Shown here in pieces: positions 9,248-16,572 of a stretch of DNA of 48,340 bases. The position numbers were made by a program, and so were the translations under genes. This stretch comes from RGIG5612 sp045599965. GTDB taxonomy: Bacteria; Bacillota; Clostridia; Lachnospirales; Lachnospiraceae. The stretch lies in the NCBI GenBank assembly GCA_045599965.1, contig JAZRXA010000079.1, positions 1 to 48,340 on the forward strand, given 5' to 3'. The notes under the pieces were generated by a model. The model made no database searches, had not been told where the DNA came from, and saw nothing but the letters and a program-made list of their open reading frames with translations. Every line of letters starts with the position of its first letter. Position 1 is the stretch's first letter.

Positions 9248-9250
9248 ATT

Positions 9251-9657
9251 GGCCGTGGATTGGTGGATAATCGGCGCTACGAAGTGCAAAGAATAAGGAC
9301 AACAAAATGTTGTCCTCATTCTTTACACTTCTTCGCAACCACGCCGATAATCCACCAAACCCACTGCCTCTACTACTATCTCCCATTGCGTCGCCTTACG
9401 GCGCCGCTTCGCTGGCTACGCCAGCTCTATATATGAGACCAAAATAAAATGCTTTGATAAAATTACCGAAAAAGGCACCATTGGTACCCGAATCTATATA
9501 TTTTTTAAGTAAATCCATTAAATTTATTCATTATGAGAACTTGTTGGAAAAGTATAGAAACTAAAAACCTTTATTTTTCAAGGTTTTTAAACTTTTATAA
9601 AATACATCAAAATTTTTCACAACGCCTATTGGGTACCAATGCCGCCATTTTCGGTAA
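9251..9657 (+). ncRNA. candidate structured RNA element, left copy (L), unknown class
   Basis: No protein gene is visible, but a multi-helix fold is. P1 pairs 9251-9276 with 9342-9368 and continues into an inner hairpin (9281-9331). P2 is CGCC/GGCG at 9392-9403. P3 is GCTGGC/GCCAGC at 9411-9425. P4 is a long-range stem of 29 positions, 9463-9491 with 9629-9657 (25 Watson-Crick pairs). P5 is AAAACCTT/AAGGTTTT inside the P4 loop, about 9562-9588. The unpaired links (TCTACTACTAT, TCCCATTGCG, CCGCTTCG, ACCAAAATAAAA) are nearly identical to those of the inverted copy R at 9689-10037, while the helices change in matched pairs. That pattern supports a conserved fold. I do not recognise the class, and expression is unproven. 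Confidence 0.65.
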
Positions 9658-9688
9658 AAATATTATTTAAAAATTTTTTTAATTATTT

Positions 9689-10037
9689 TTGCAGGATTTT
9701 AACGGTTTTGTACGCTTTTTAAGCATTTTATCAAGAATTTCTACTTTGTAATTTTATCTGAGAAAAATTATTCAAATTTTATTTTCAAGAAATCCCTTAA
9801 AATAAAGGATTGTCATAGAAGTAAAAAAATAGCATTAATTTATGGTTATCTTAAAGCGTACAAAACCGTCGTTTTTCTGCAATTTTATAAATAATTTTTA
9901 TTTTGGTTTCATATATGGAGCCGGTGGTCACACCGGCGAAGCGGACGACTTTAGTCGGACGCAATGGGACATAGTAGTAGAGGCTGTTGGATTTGTGGGT
10001 AACTGGCTCTTTGCCAGTTATCCATAAATCCACAGCC
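9689..10037 (-). ncRNA. candidate structured RNA element, right copy (R), unknown class
   Basis: Read on the minus strand from 10037, this repeats the L architecture. P1 pairs 9982-10007 with 10013-10037 around a five-base loop; P2 is CGAC/GTCG (9946-9957); P3 is GCCGGTG/CACCGGC (9920-9937); P4 pairs 9850-9882 with 9689-9723; P5 is an AATCCTTT/AAGGGATT hairpin in the P4 loop, about 9790-9811. The 5' arms of P1 in L and R agree at 20 of 25 positions, the link before P2 at 26 of 27 and the link after P3 at 22 of 24. R lacks the long inner hairpin that extends P1 in L. It starts about 33 bases after the queA stop with no separate terminator, so it may be transcribed from queA. Confidence 0.65.
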
Positions 10038-10069
10038 CAAAGACCTCGATAAATTCTTAATTTGTTTTT

Positions 10070-11113
10070 TTATTTATAGATAAACATGGCGTCGCCGAAT
10101 GAGAAGAAGCGGTATCGTTCATCGACCGCTTTTTTATATGCATCGAGCATTATCTCGCGACTTGAAAATGCAGAAACTAACATCAAAAGAGTAGACTCTG
10201 GTAGATGAAAGTTTGTAATTAAACAATCTGTTATCTTAAATTTATATCCAGGATAAATAAATATATCAGTCCACATTGATGTGGCTTTTACAAAGCCTTT
10301 TTTATCGGCTATTGATTCAAGGGTTCTAGTTGATGTAGTGCCAACACATACTATTTTGCCACCTTTTTTCCTGGTTTCATTTATTATACTGGCGTTTTCT
10401 TCATCAATCATACAAAGCTCGGAATGCATATGGTGGTCAAGAATATTTTCCTCCTTAACTGGACGGAATGTACCAAGACCTACATGCAACGTTACGTGCG
10501 CAATCTTTACGCCTTTAGCTTTTATTGCATCTAAAAGTTCGGTTGTGAAGTGAAGACCGGCTGTAGGAGCAGCTGCGGAGCCGTCATGTTTAGCATAAAC
10601 TGTTTGGTAGCGATTTTTATCTTCAAGTTTATGTTTGATATATGGCGGAAGGGGCATCTGGCCGAGCCTATCTAGAACTTCTTCAAAGATTCCATCATAA
10701 GTAAATCTAATTATTCGGTTACCATCGTCTTGAACCTTAATGATTTCGCCATGAAGTAAGTTTCTATCTGTTATGATGTTTCCGAAGATTAATTTGCATC
10801 CTTCACGAGCCTTTTTGCCAGGCTTAACAAGACACTCCCAGTCGGTATCGCTTATACGCTTAAGAAGAAGTATTTCAATAATAGCGCCGGTGTCTTGCCT
10901 TGTTCCAAAAAGACGCGCAGGGATTACCTTTGTGTCATTTATTACAAGGCAGTCAGTAGGCTCAAGATAGTCGATTATATTCTTAAAAGTATCATGCTTT
11001 TCAAAACCTTTGGTTCTATTTATAACCATAAGGCGAGAAGCACTCCTATCTACTAGAGGATCTTGTGCTATTAATTCTTCTGGTAAATCATAATAAAAAT
11101 CATGCAAATTCAT
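10070..11113 (-). CDS. queA: tRNA preQ1(34) S-adenosylmethionine ribosyltransferase-isomerase
   Basis: QueA transfers the ribosyl group of SAM to preQ1 in tRNA, giving epoxyqueuosine at wobble position 34. The 347-residue protein matches the family from end to end: the start DFYYDLPEELIAQDPL, the DCLVINDTKVIPARLFG segment near residue 55, AAPTAGLHFT near 180, HVTLHVGLGTFRPVK near 205, and the C-terminal FHLPESTLLMLVSAF. No Shine-Dalgarno site precedes the ATG. An extended -10 box lies nine bases upstream, so the mRNA may be leaderless. No tgt lies next to it. Confidence 0.96.
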   Translation of the reverse strand: MNLHDFYYDLPEELIAQDPLVDRSASRLMVINRTKGFEKHDTFKNIIDYLEPTDCLVINDTKVIPARLFGTRQDTGAIIEILLLKRISDTDWECLVKPGKKAREGCKLIFGNIITDRNLLHGEIIKVQDDGNRIIRFTYDGIFEEVLDRLGQMPLPPYIKHKLEDKNRYQTVYAKHDGSAAAPTAGLHFTTELLDAIKAKGVKIAHVTLHVGLGTFRPVKEENILDHHMHSELCMIDEENASIINETRKKGGKIVCVGTTSTRTLESIADKKGFVKATSMWTDIFIYPGYKFKITDCLITNFHLPESTLLMLVSAFSSREIMLDAYKKAVDERYRFFSFGDAMFIYK

Positions 11114-11122
11114 AACTAGCGT

Positions 11123-11131
11123 ATTTTATCA
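11123..11131 (-). promoter_or_regulatory. extended -10 promoter of queA, probably leaderless
   Basis: On the minus strand, TGA-TAAAAT ends nine bases before the queA ATG, with TGGCAT as a poor -35 at a 17-base spacing. The predicted start of transcription is about three bases before the ATG, leaving no room for a ribosome site. Confidence 0.45.
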
Positions 11132-11230
11132 CTATAACGATTAAAATGCCACTTTTACATTAAATCAGGATGAAGTCTATTTTTTAAAGGCGATTTCAAT
11201 TGAGTTTGCCTCTGTTTTTTCTTCAACTGC

Positions 11231-11258
11231 TTGCAATTAAAGGGGAATTGTGTAGAAT
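11231..11258 (+). promoter_or_regulatory. candidate promoter of the antisense RNA
   Basis: TTGCAA, 16 bases, TAGAAT. It points toward the bidirectional terminator at 11313-11348 and would start an RNA near 11265. There is no reading frame of note between the two, which fits a small antisense RNA. Confidence 0.5.
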
Positions 11259-11264
11259 AGAACT

Positions 11265-11350
11265 ATAAAAGAGGAGCTACCGATAGACGGTTAGCCCGAA
11301 TTGTTAGTTACAAAAAAGTAACCGAATTGGACGACGCGGTTACTTTTTGC
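11265..11350 (+). ncRNA. candidate antitoxin (antisense) RNA of a type I toxin locus
   Basis: A transcript of roughly 85-90 bases would run from the promoter at 11231-11258 to the T tract after the hairpin at 11313-11348. It would overlap the 3' end of the minus-strand toxin mRNA, including the last codons and the terminator, as in convergent TxpA/RatA- and Fst-type loci. Its 5' end folds as a short hairpin (GCTACCG/CGGTTAGC). Both ends are inferred from sequence only. Confidence 0.5.
11313..11348. terminator. bidirectional terminator shared by toxin mRNA and antisense RNA
   Basis: AAAAAGTAACCG pairs with CGGTTACTTTTT around a 12-base loop. Both strands have a T run after the stem. The toxin stop codon lies inside the stem, which is usual for compact type I toxin genes. 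Confidence 0.8.
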
Positions 11351-11414
11351 TTTTTATAGAAATAATAATTAGGACAATCGTTAAGATGGTCATAATAATT
11401 TCATAATCAGTCAT
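11340..11414 (-). CDS. small hydrophobic peptide, probable type I toxin (holin-like/TxpA-BsrG type)
   Basis: A 24-residue reading frame too short for normal gene finders. It begins MTDYEIIM, continues as a single Ile/Leu/Val-rich membrane segment and ends in the basic tail IKSKK. The start M-T-x-Y-E-x-(I/L)-M is the hallmark of holin-like type I toxins such as BsrG and TxpA, although those are longer. A strong AGGGGG ribosome site lies eight bases before this ATG; an alternative ATG two codons upstream is too close to it. The 5' leader is long (promoter at 11588-11616), as in other type I toxin mRNAs. Toxicity is inferred from family resemblance and layout. Confidence 0.7.
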   Translation of the reverse strand: MTDYEIIMTILTIVLIIISIKSKK

Positions 11415-11587
11415 AGACATTCCCCCTTTCTGCAAGAGGGTATGTACCCTCGTAATAGAGGGCTAACCGCATACCGTATGGTAGCTCCGTATGTAAAGGC
11501 ATAAAATGCCTAAACACCTATTTTTCTAATCGCTTTTTAATCGGAATCAATAAAAGAATTTTCAGAATATCTTAATTGACTTGTATT

Positions 11588-11616
11588 ATAATACAACAGT
11601 CGTCGAGCAAATTCAA
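11588..11616 (-). promoter_or_regulatory. candidate toxin promoter with embedded palindrome
   Basis: On the minus strand, TTGAAT, 17 bases, TATTAT. The -10 lies within a perfect 16-base palindrome, TTGTATTATAATACAA (11581-11596), which could be a repressor site or could place a TATAAT box on both strands. A start near 11581 would give the toxin mRNA a leader of about 165 bases. Confidence 0.5.
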
Positions 11617-11665
11617 TGTTTACATTTAATAGGTTTACAACTAAGTTCCATAACTTGGGCGGTTA

Positions 11666-11694
11666 TTGAAGATAAGGCGTAGGTGTGGTAAAAT
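11666..11694 (+). promoter_or_regulatory. promoter of leuS
   Basis: TTGAAG, exactly 17 bases, TAAAAT. The predicted start near 11701 gives a leader of about 50 bases. That is too short for a T-box, so leuS here does not look tRNA-regulated. Confidence 0.65.
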
Positions 11695-11750
11695 ATCTTG
11701 TCAAAATATGCGCTTAATAAAGGGCGTTTTAATAAAGAAAGGCATTGAAA

Positions 11751-14168
11751 ATGAATAGCATTTACAACCACAAAGAGATTGAAAAAAAGTGGCATGATAT
11801 TTGGGAAGAACACCCAGTAAATGTCGATGATGGAAAGAAAGAAAAATATTATTGCCTAGATATGTTTCCATATCCTTCTGGTTCGGGTCTTCATGTAGGC
11901 CATTGGAGAGGATATGTTATAAGTGATGTTTGGAGTAGATATAAACTTATGCAAGGTAAGTTTATTATTCATCCTATGGGATGGGATGCTTTTGGTCTTC
12001 CGGCTGAAAACTATGCTATTAAGATGGGCATTCATCCTGCTAAAACTACAGCAGATAATATTGCTAATATAAAAAGACAAATTAATCAGATTGCTGCTAT
12101 TTACGATTGGGATAGAGAAGTTAATACAACGGATCCAGAGTTTTATAAATGGACTCAATGGATATTTGTTCAGATGTTTAAGGCTGGACTAGCTTATGAA
12201 AAGGAAATGCCTATTAACTGGTGCCCAAGTTGTAAGACTGGTCTTGCTAATGAAGAAGTTGTTGATGGCAAGTGTGAAAGATGTGGCACTGAAGTTACAA
12301 AGAAAAACTTAAAACAATGGATGCTTAAGATTACTGCTTATGCAGATAGACTTTTAGATGACTTAAAAACTCTTGATTGGCCTGAGAAGGTAGTTAAGAT
12401 GCAAACTGAATGGATTGGCAAATCTTATGGCGCTGAAATTGATTTTAAGGTTGATGGAAGTGATAAGACTATTACAGTTTACACAACTCGTCCAGATACT
12501 CTTTATGGTGCAACTTTTATGGTACTTGCTCCTGAATATAAAGATGCTGCGGCGCTAGCAACTCCAGAAAATAAAGAAGCTGTTGATGCATACATATATA
12601 AGACATCTATGAAATCATCTGTTGATAGACTTCAGGATAAAGAAAAGACTGGCGTATTTACTGGAAGTTATGCAATAAATCCACTTAATGGAAAGAAAGT
12701 TCCTATTTGGCTTGCTGATTATGTATTAGCTGATTATGGTACTGGCGCTATTATGTGTGTGCCGGCACATGACGAGAGGGATTACGAATTTGCAAAGAAA
12801 TTTGAACTTCCAATTGTTCCAGTTATTTCTCCAGATGGAGGCGATTTAGATGTTTCCGAAAAGCCTTATATCGGAACAGGTATTGTTATTAATTCAGAAG
12901 AGTGGAACAAAAGAGATTCAGCTGAGCTTAAGAAAAACGCTCCTGAGGAAATTGAAAATAAGGGTCTTGGAAAGAAGAAAGTTAATTATAAACTTCGTGA
13001 CTGGGTATTTAGCCGTCAAAGATATTGGGGCGAGCCTATTCCTATTGTTCATTGCCCGGACTGTGGATGCGTTCCAGTGCCAGAAGAAGAACTTCCTCTT
13101 TTACTACCCGATGTAGAAAAGTACGAGCCTACCGGAACAGGCGAAAGCCCACTTGCAGCTATTGATAGTTGGGTTAATACAACTTGTCCATGCTGCGGAA
13201 AACCTGCTAAGAGAGAAACAAATACTATGCCTCAATGGGCGGGTTCTTCATGGTATTTCTTAAGATATGTTGATCCACATAACAAAGAAAAATTAGTTGA
13301 TAGAGAAAAGGCAGATAAGTATTTGCCTGTTGATATGTATATAGGTGGTGTTGAACATGCAGTTCTTCACTTACTTTATTCACGTTTCTATACGAAGTTC
13401 TTAAAAGATATTGGTGTGCTTGATTTTGATGAGCCTTTCACAAAACTCTTTAACCAAGGCATGATTACTGGTAAGAACGGAATTAAGATGAGTAAGTCAA
13501 AAGGTAATGTTGTATCGCCAGACGACTTAGTAAGAGATTATGGTTGCGACTCACTTAGACTATATGAACTATTTGTTGGACCTCCTGAGTTAGATAGCGA
13601 ATGGGACGAAAGAGGAATCGATGGCGTTTATAGATTCTTAAGTAAGTTCTATGCACTTGCTATGAACAGTTTAGAAGCTAATGTAGCTCCAACAGAGCAA
13701 ATGATTAAGCTTCGTAACAAGTTGGTTCGAGATATTACAAAGAGATTAGAAAACTTTAGCCTTAATACTGTAGTCAGCGGATTTATGGAGTACAACAATA
13801 AGCTTGCTGATATCGTTAAGAAAGAAGGCGGAGTAGATAAAGAAACTATTGAAAGTTATATTAGACTTTTAGCTCCTTTTGCTCCTCATGTTTCGGAAGA
13901 ACTTTGGAGTGCTTATGGTCACGCTGAAAGTGTATTTGATGTAAATGTTGGCTGGCCAACATTTGACGAAGAACTTTGCAAAGATAATGAAGTTGAAATT
14001 GGGGTTCAGCTTAATGGCAAAGTTAAAGCTACAGTAACTATTGCTGTGGATGCTTCTAAAGAAGATGCATTAGCAAAAGCAAAGGAAGCTTTAGGAAGTA
14101 AACTTTCAGGCGAAATCATAAAAGAAATTTATGTACCAGGAAAAATTATTAATATAGTGGCTAAATAA
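11751..14168 (+). CDS. leuS: leucyl-tRNA synthetase
   Basis: Class I synthetase that charges tRNA-Leu, about 805 residues as usual for bacteria. Visible parts in order: the HIGH-like motif in PYPSGSGLHVGHWRGY near residue 45, a zinc-ribbon-like insert (WCPSCKTGLANEE, CERCG), the editing domain with TTRPDTLYGATFMVLAPE near 245, the second Cys-rich zinc module CPDCGC/CPCCGK, and KMSKSKGNVVSP near 580. The C terminus has the anticodon-binding helices and the small LeuRS end domain. I use the ATG at 11751, eight bases after GAAAGG, rather than the in-frame TTG two codons earlier. The stop shares one base with the next gene. Confidence 0.97.
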   Translation: MNSIYNHKEIEKKWHDIWEEHPVNVDDGKKEKYYCLDMFPYPSGSGLHVGHWRGYVISDVWSRYKLMQGKFIIHPMGWDAFGLPAENYAIKMGIHPAKTTADNIANIKRQINQIAAIYDWDREVNTTDPEFYKWTQWIFVQMFKAGLAYEKEMPINWCPSCKTGLANEEVVDGKCERCGTEVTKKNLKQWMLKITAYADRLLDDLKTLDWPEKVVKMQTEWIGKSYGAEIDFKVDGSDKTITVYTTRPDTLYGATFMVLAPEYKDAAALATPENKEAVDAYIYKTSMKSSVDRLQDKEKTGVFTGSYAINPLNGKKVPIWLADYVLADYGTGAIMCVPAHDERDYEFAKKFELPIVPVISPDGGDLDVSEKPYIGTGIVINSEEWNKRDSAELKKNAPEEIENKGLGKKKVNYKLRDWVFSRQRYWGEPIPIVHCPDCGCVPVPEEELPLLLPDVEKYEPTGTGESPLAAIDSWVNTTCPCCGKPAKRETNTMPQWAGSSWYFLRYVDPHNKEKLVDREKADKYLPVDMYIGGVEHAVLHLLYSRFYTKFLKDIGVLDFDEPFTKLFNQGMITGKNGIKMSKSKGNVVSPDDLVRDYGCDSLRLYELFVGPPELDSEWDERGIDGVYRFLSKFYALAMNSLEANVAPTEQMIKLRNKLVRDITKRLENFSLNTVVSGFMEYNNKLADIVKKEGGVDKETIESYIRLLAPFAPHVSEELWSAYGHAESVFDVNVGWPTFDEELCKDNEVEIGVQLNGKVKATVTIAVDASKEDALAKAKEALGSKLSGEIIKEIYVPGKIINIVAK

Positions 14169-15442
14169 TGATAACAGTTCAAATAATTATTATTGTAATT
14201 TTAATAATATTGTCAGCGTTCTTTTCTTCATCGGAGACAGCACTTACAACTATTAGTCAACATAGGCTAAAGACGTTAGTAGATGAAGAAGTTAAAAATG
14301 CTTATCTTTTAGAAAAAGTTCTTTCTAAAAAGACTAAGATGCTTAGCGTAATTTTGATATGCAATAACATTGTTAACCTTGCAGCATCAGCACTTACGAC
14401 TGTAGTTGTGGAAAAACTTTTCGGTAGCGTATTTATTAGTGTTGGCACTGGAGTTTTAACTTTATTAATTCTTATCTTTGGAGAAATTTCACCTAAGACT
14501 TTAGCTACGCATAGAGCAGAGAAGTTAGCACTTGCTTTTTGTCCGATAATTAATGCACTCATGATTGTTTTCACACCTATTGCGGCAGCTATTAACTTTT
14601 TAGCAAGAGGTGTAATTAGACTTTTTGGTGTTAAGAAAGGCGAAAAAGTTGAATCATACACTGAAAACGAAATTAGATCTATTGTTGAAGTGAGTCATGA
14701 AGAGGGCGTAACAACTTCTGAAGAAAAAGAAATTATTAATAATGTTTTTGACTTTACAGACACAACGGTTAAAGAAGTTATGGTGCCACGTATTAACGTA
14801 GCAACTATTAATATTAATTCAACTTATGATGAAGTAATGAGTGTATTCAAGGAAGACTTTTTTACAAGGCTTCCGGTATATGATGAAGAAGGAAAGAACT
14901 TTATTGGAATGGTAAACGTTAAAGACCTCGTTTTATATGATACAGAAAAGAAAGACGAATTTAGCGTTAGAGAAGTAATGAGAGATATTGACTTTACTTA
15001 TGAAGGAAAGCATTTATCTGAGCTCTTTATCGAAATGAAACAAACAAGAAGATCTATGATGGGTGTTCTAGATGAGTATGGCGATATCGCAGGCATAGTT
15101 ACTATGGAAGACTTGCTTGAAGAAATCGTAGGCGAAATTAGAGATGAGTACGACGAAGCAGAAGAAGACGAAATCGTGCGTACTGAAGAAAATATATATT
15201 TAGTTCAGGGACATGTATCGCTGTCTGACCTTAATGATAAATTAGAAGATGATTTAGGCGAGGATACATTTTGCTTTGAATCTGAAGAGATGGATTCAAT
15301 TGGTGGTTTTGTAATTGAAAAGTTAGAACGTATTCCTGAGCCAGGTGACATAGTTGAATTAGATGATGCAACGATAACCGTTGTAGACATGGACGTAAAT
15401 AAAATTGAATTAGTAAAGATTATGCTAAAGGAAGGCAAATAA
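14168..15442 (+). CDS. HlyC/CorC family CNNM-CBS transporter-like protein
   Basis: A 424-residue membrane protein with the standard three-part layout: an N-terminal CNNM (DUF21) domain of several helices (SAFFSSSETALTTISQHRLK, FGEISPKTLATHRAEKLALA), a CBS-domain pair near residues 200-320 (MVPRINVATI, FTRLPVYDEEGKNFIGMVNV, DEYGDIAGIVTMEDLLEEIV), and a C-terminal CorC/HlyC domain. Relatives act in Mg2+ or Co2+ efflux and, in some species, tolerance to haemolytic or stress conditions. The ion here is unknown. It overlaps leuS by one base and is followed by ychF, so it is probably cotranscribed. Confidence 0.9.
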   Translation: MITVQIIIIVILIILSAFFSSSETALTTISQHRLKTLVDEEVKNAYLLEKVLSKKTKMLSVILICNNIVNLAASALTTVVVEKLFGSVFISVGTGVLTLLILIFGEISPKTLATHRAEKLALAFCPIINALMIVFTPIAAAINFLARGVIRLFGVKKGEKVESYTENEIRSIVEVSHEEGVTTSEEKEIINNVFDFTDTTVKEVMVPRINVATININSTYDEVMSVFKEDFFTRLPVYDEEGKNFIGMVNVKDLVLYDTEKKDEFSVREVMRDIDFTYEGKHLSELFIEMKQTRRSMMGVLDEYGDIAGIVTMEDLLEEIVGEIRDEYDEAEEDEIVRTEENIYLVQGHVSLSDLNDKLEDDLGEDTFCFESEEMDSIGGFVIEKLERIPEPGDIVELDDATITVVDMDVNKIELVKIMLKEGK

Positions 15443-15443
15443 G

Positions 15444-16538
15444 ATGAAATTAGGTATTGTTGGATTGCCAAATGTAGGAAAGAGTACACTTTTTAATGCG
15501 CTTACTAAAGCTGGCGCAGAAAGTGCAAATTATCCTTTTTGCACAATCGATTCAAATATAGGTATTGCTTTTGTGCCAGATAAACGCCTTCAGGTTTTAT
15601 CTGATTTTTATAATTCACAAAAGATTACACCAGCAACAGTAGAGTTTGTAGATATTGCTGGACTTGTTAAAGGAGCATCTAAAGGTGAAGGGTTAGGAAA
15701 CCAATTCTTAGCTAGCATAAGAGAGGTTGATGCAATTGTTCATGTTGTTAGATGCTTTGAAGATGACAACGTTGTTCATGTTGATGGAAGCGTTGATCCT
15801 CTTCGCGATATAGAAACAATTAATTTAGAACTTATTTTTTCTGATATTGAAATTATTGATAGAAGAATTGCTAAGTCTTCGAGAGGTGCTAAGAATGATA
15901 AAGCGTTGGCAGCAGAGGTAGCGCTTTTAGAAAAGATTAAGGCACATTTAGAGCAAGGCAATTTAGCTAAGACATTAGAACTTAGTGATGATGAAAAAGA
16001 AATCAGTAAAGATTTTAATCTCTTAACTGATAAGCCAGTTATTTATGCAGCTAACGTAGCAGAAGACGACCTTGCTGATGATGGCGCTTCTAATTTAAAT
16101 GTTCAAAAAGTTAGAGAGTATGCAGCTAGCAATGGCTCAGAAGTTTTTGTAGTTTCTGCAAAGATGGAAGCTGAATTAGCAGATTTAGATGATGAAGAAA
16201 AAGCAATGTTCTTAGAAGACATGGGTCTTTCAGAGAGTTGCCTCGATAAACTTATTAAGGCAAGTTATTCTATTTTAGGTCTTACAAGTTTTCTTACTGC
16301 AGGTGAAAAAGAAGTTAGAGCTTGGACAATTACTAAAGGTATGAAAGCTCCACAGGCAGCAGGAAAGATTCATACTGATTTTGAAAAAGGATTTATTAAG
16401 GCAGAGGTAGTTAACTATCATGACCTTATTAATTTAGGTTCATATAATGCGGCTAGAGAAAAAGGCCTCATTCGTATGGAAGGAAAAGAGTATGTTGTTC
16501 AAGATGATGATATAATTCTTTTCAGATTTAATGTTTGA
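15444..16538 (+). CDS. ychF: redox-regulated ATPase YchF (Obg-like)
   Basis: Universally conserved P-loop ATPase of the Obg family that binds ribosomes and takes part in stress and translation control. The 364-residue length is standard. The P loop GLPNVGKSTLFNALTKAGAE is at residues 7-26. DIAGLVKGASKGEGLGNQFL follows near 70, the NLNV/SAKME region covers the base-recognition part (the family prefers ATP because the G4 Asp is changed), and the C-terminal TGS-like domain contains TITKGMKAPQAAGKIHTDFE. It starts one base after the corC-like gene. Confidence 0.96.
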   Translation: MKLGIVGLPNVGKSTLFNALTKAGAESANYPFCTIDSNIGIAFVPDKRLQVLSDFYNSQKITPATVEFVDIAGLVKGASKGEGLGNQFLASIREVDAIVHVVRCFEDDNVVHVDGSVDPLRDIETINLELIFSDIEIIDRRIAKSSRGAKNDKALAAEVALLEKIKAHLEQGNLAKTLELSDDEKEISKDFNLLTDKPVIYAANVAEDDLADDGASNLNVQKVREYAASNGSEVFVVSAKMEAELADLDDEEKAMFLEDMGLSESCLDKLIKASYSILGLTSFLTAGEKEVRAWTITKGMKAPQAAGKIHTDFEKGFIKAEVVNYHDLINLGSYNAAREKGLIRMEGKEYVVQDDDIILFRFNV

Positions 16539-16572
16539 TTTGTTATATAATAAATAGAACAAGGAGAAAAAG

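Larger units (their letters stand above)
11273..11488. repeat. inverted repeat flanking the small toxin gene
   Basis: The arm at 11273-11297 reads GGAGCTACC, six bases, CGGTTAGCCC. The arm at 11460-11488 is its reverse complement apart from the middle. Each convergent transcript would therefore carry the same leader sequence near its 5' end. Such arms can also mark a small mobile cassette. The purpose is unknown. Confidence 0.7.

Noticed and set aside
9842..10033. Two short open frames (~60 residues) on both strands
   Set aside because: They run through the P1-P4 helices of the R element, have no ribosome site and no protein-like composition; the RNA fold explains the sequence better.
9251..10037. 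Insertion sequence of the IS200/IS605 type or a MITE with terminal hairpins
   Set aside because: There is no transposase or TnpB frame, no target duplication that I can see, and the two halves are whole inverted copies instead of distinct left and right ends. Still not excluded for a derived repeat.
11114..11200. preQ1 riboswitch before queA
   Set aside because: The predicted leader is about three bases long; no preQ1-like C-rich hairpin with an A-rich tail is visible.
11560..11750. Possible T-box leader before leuS
   Set aside because: The promoter at 11666-11694 leaves only ~50 bases, with no specifier or T-box sequence and no terminator hairpin.
14302..14661. Minus-strand frame of 119 residues in the CorC-like gene
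   Set aside because: It is a reverse shadow of a coding region with strong codon bias on the plus strand.
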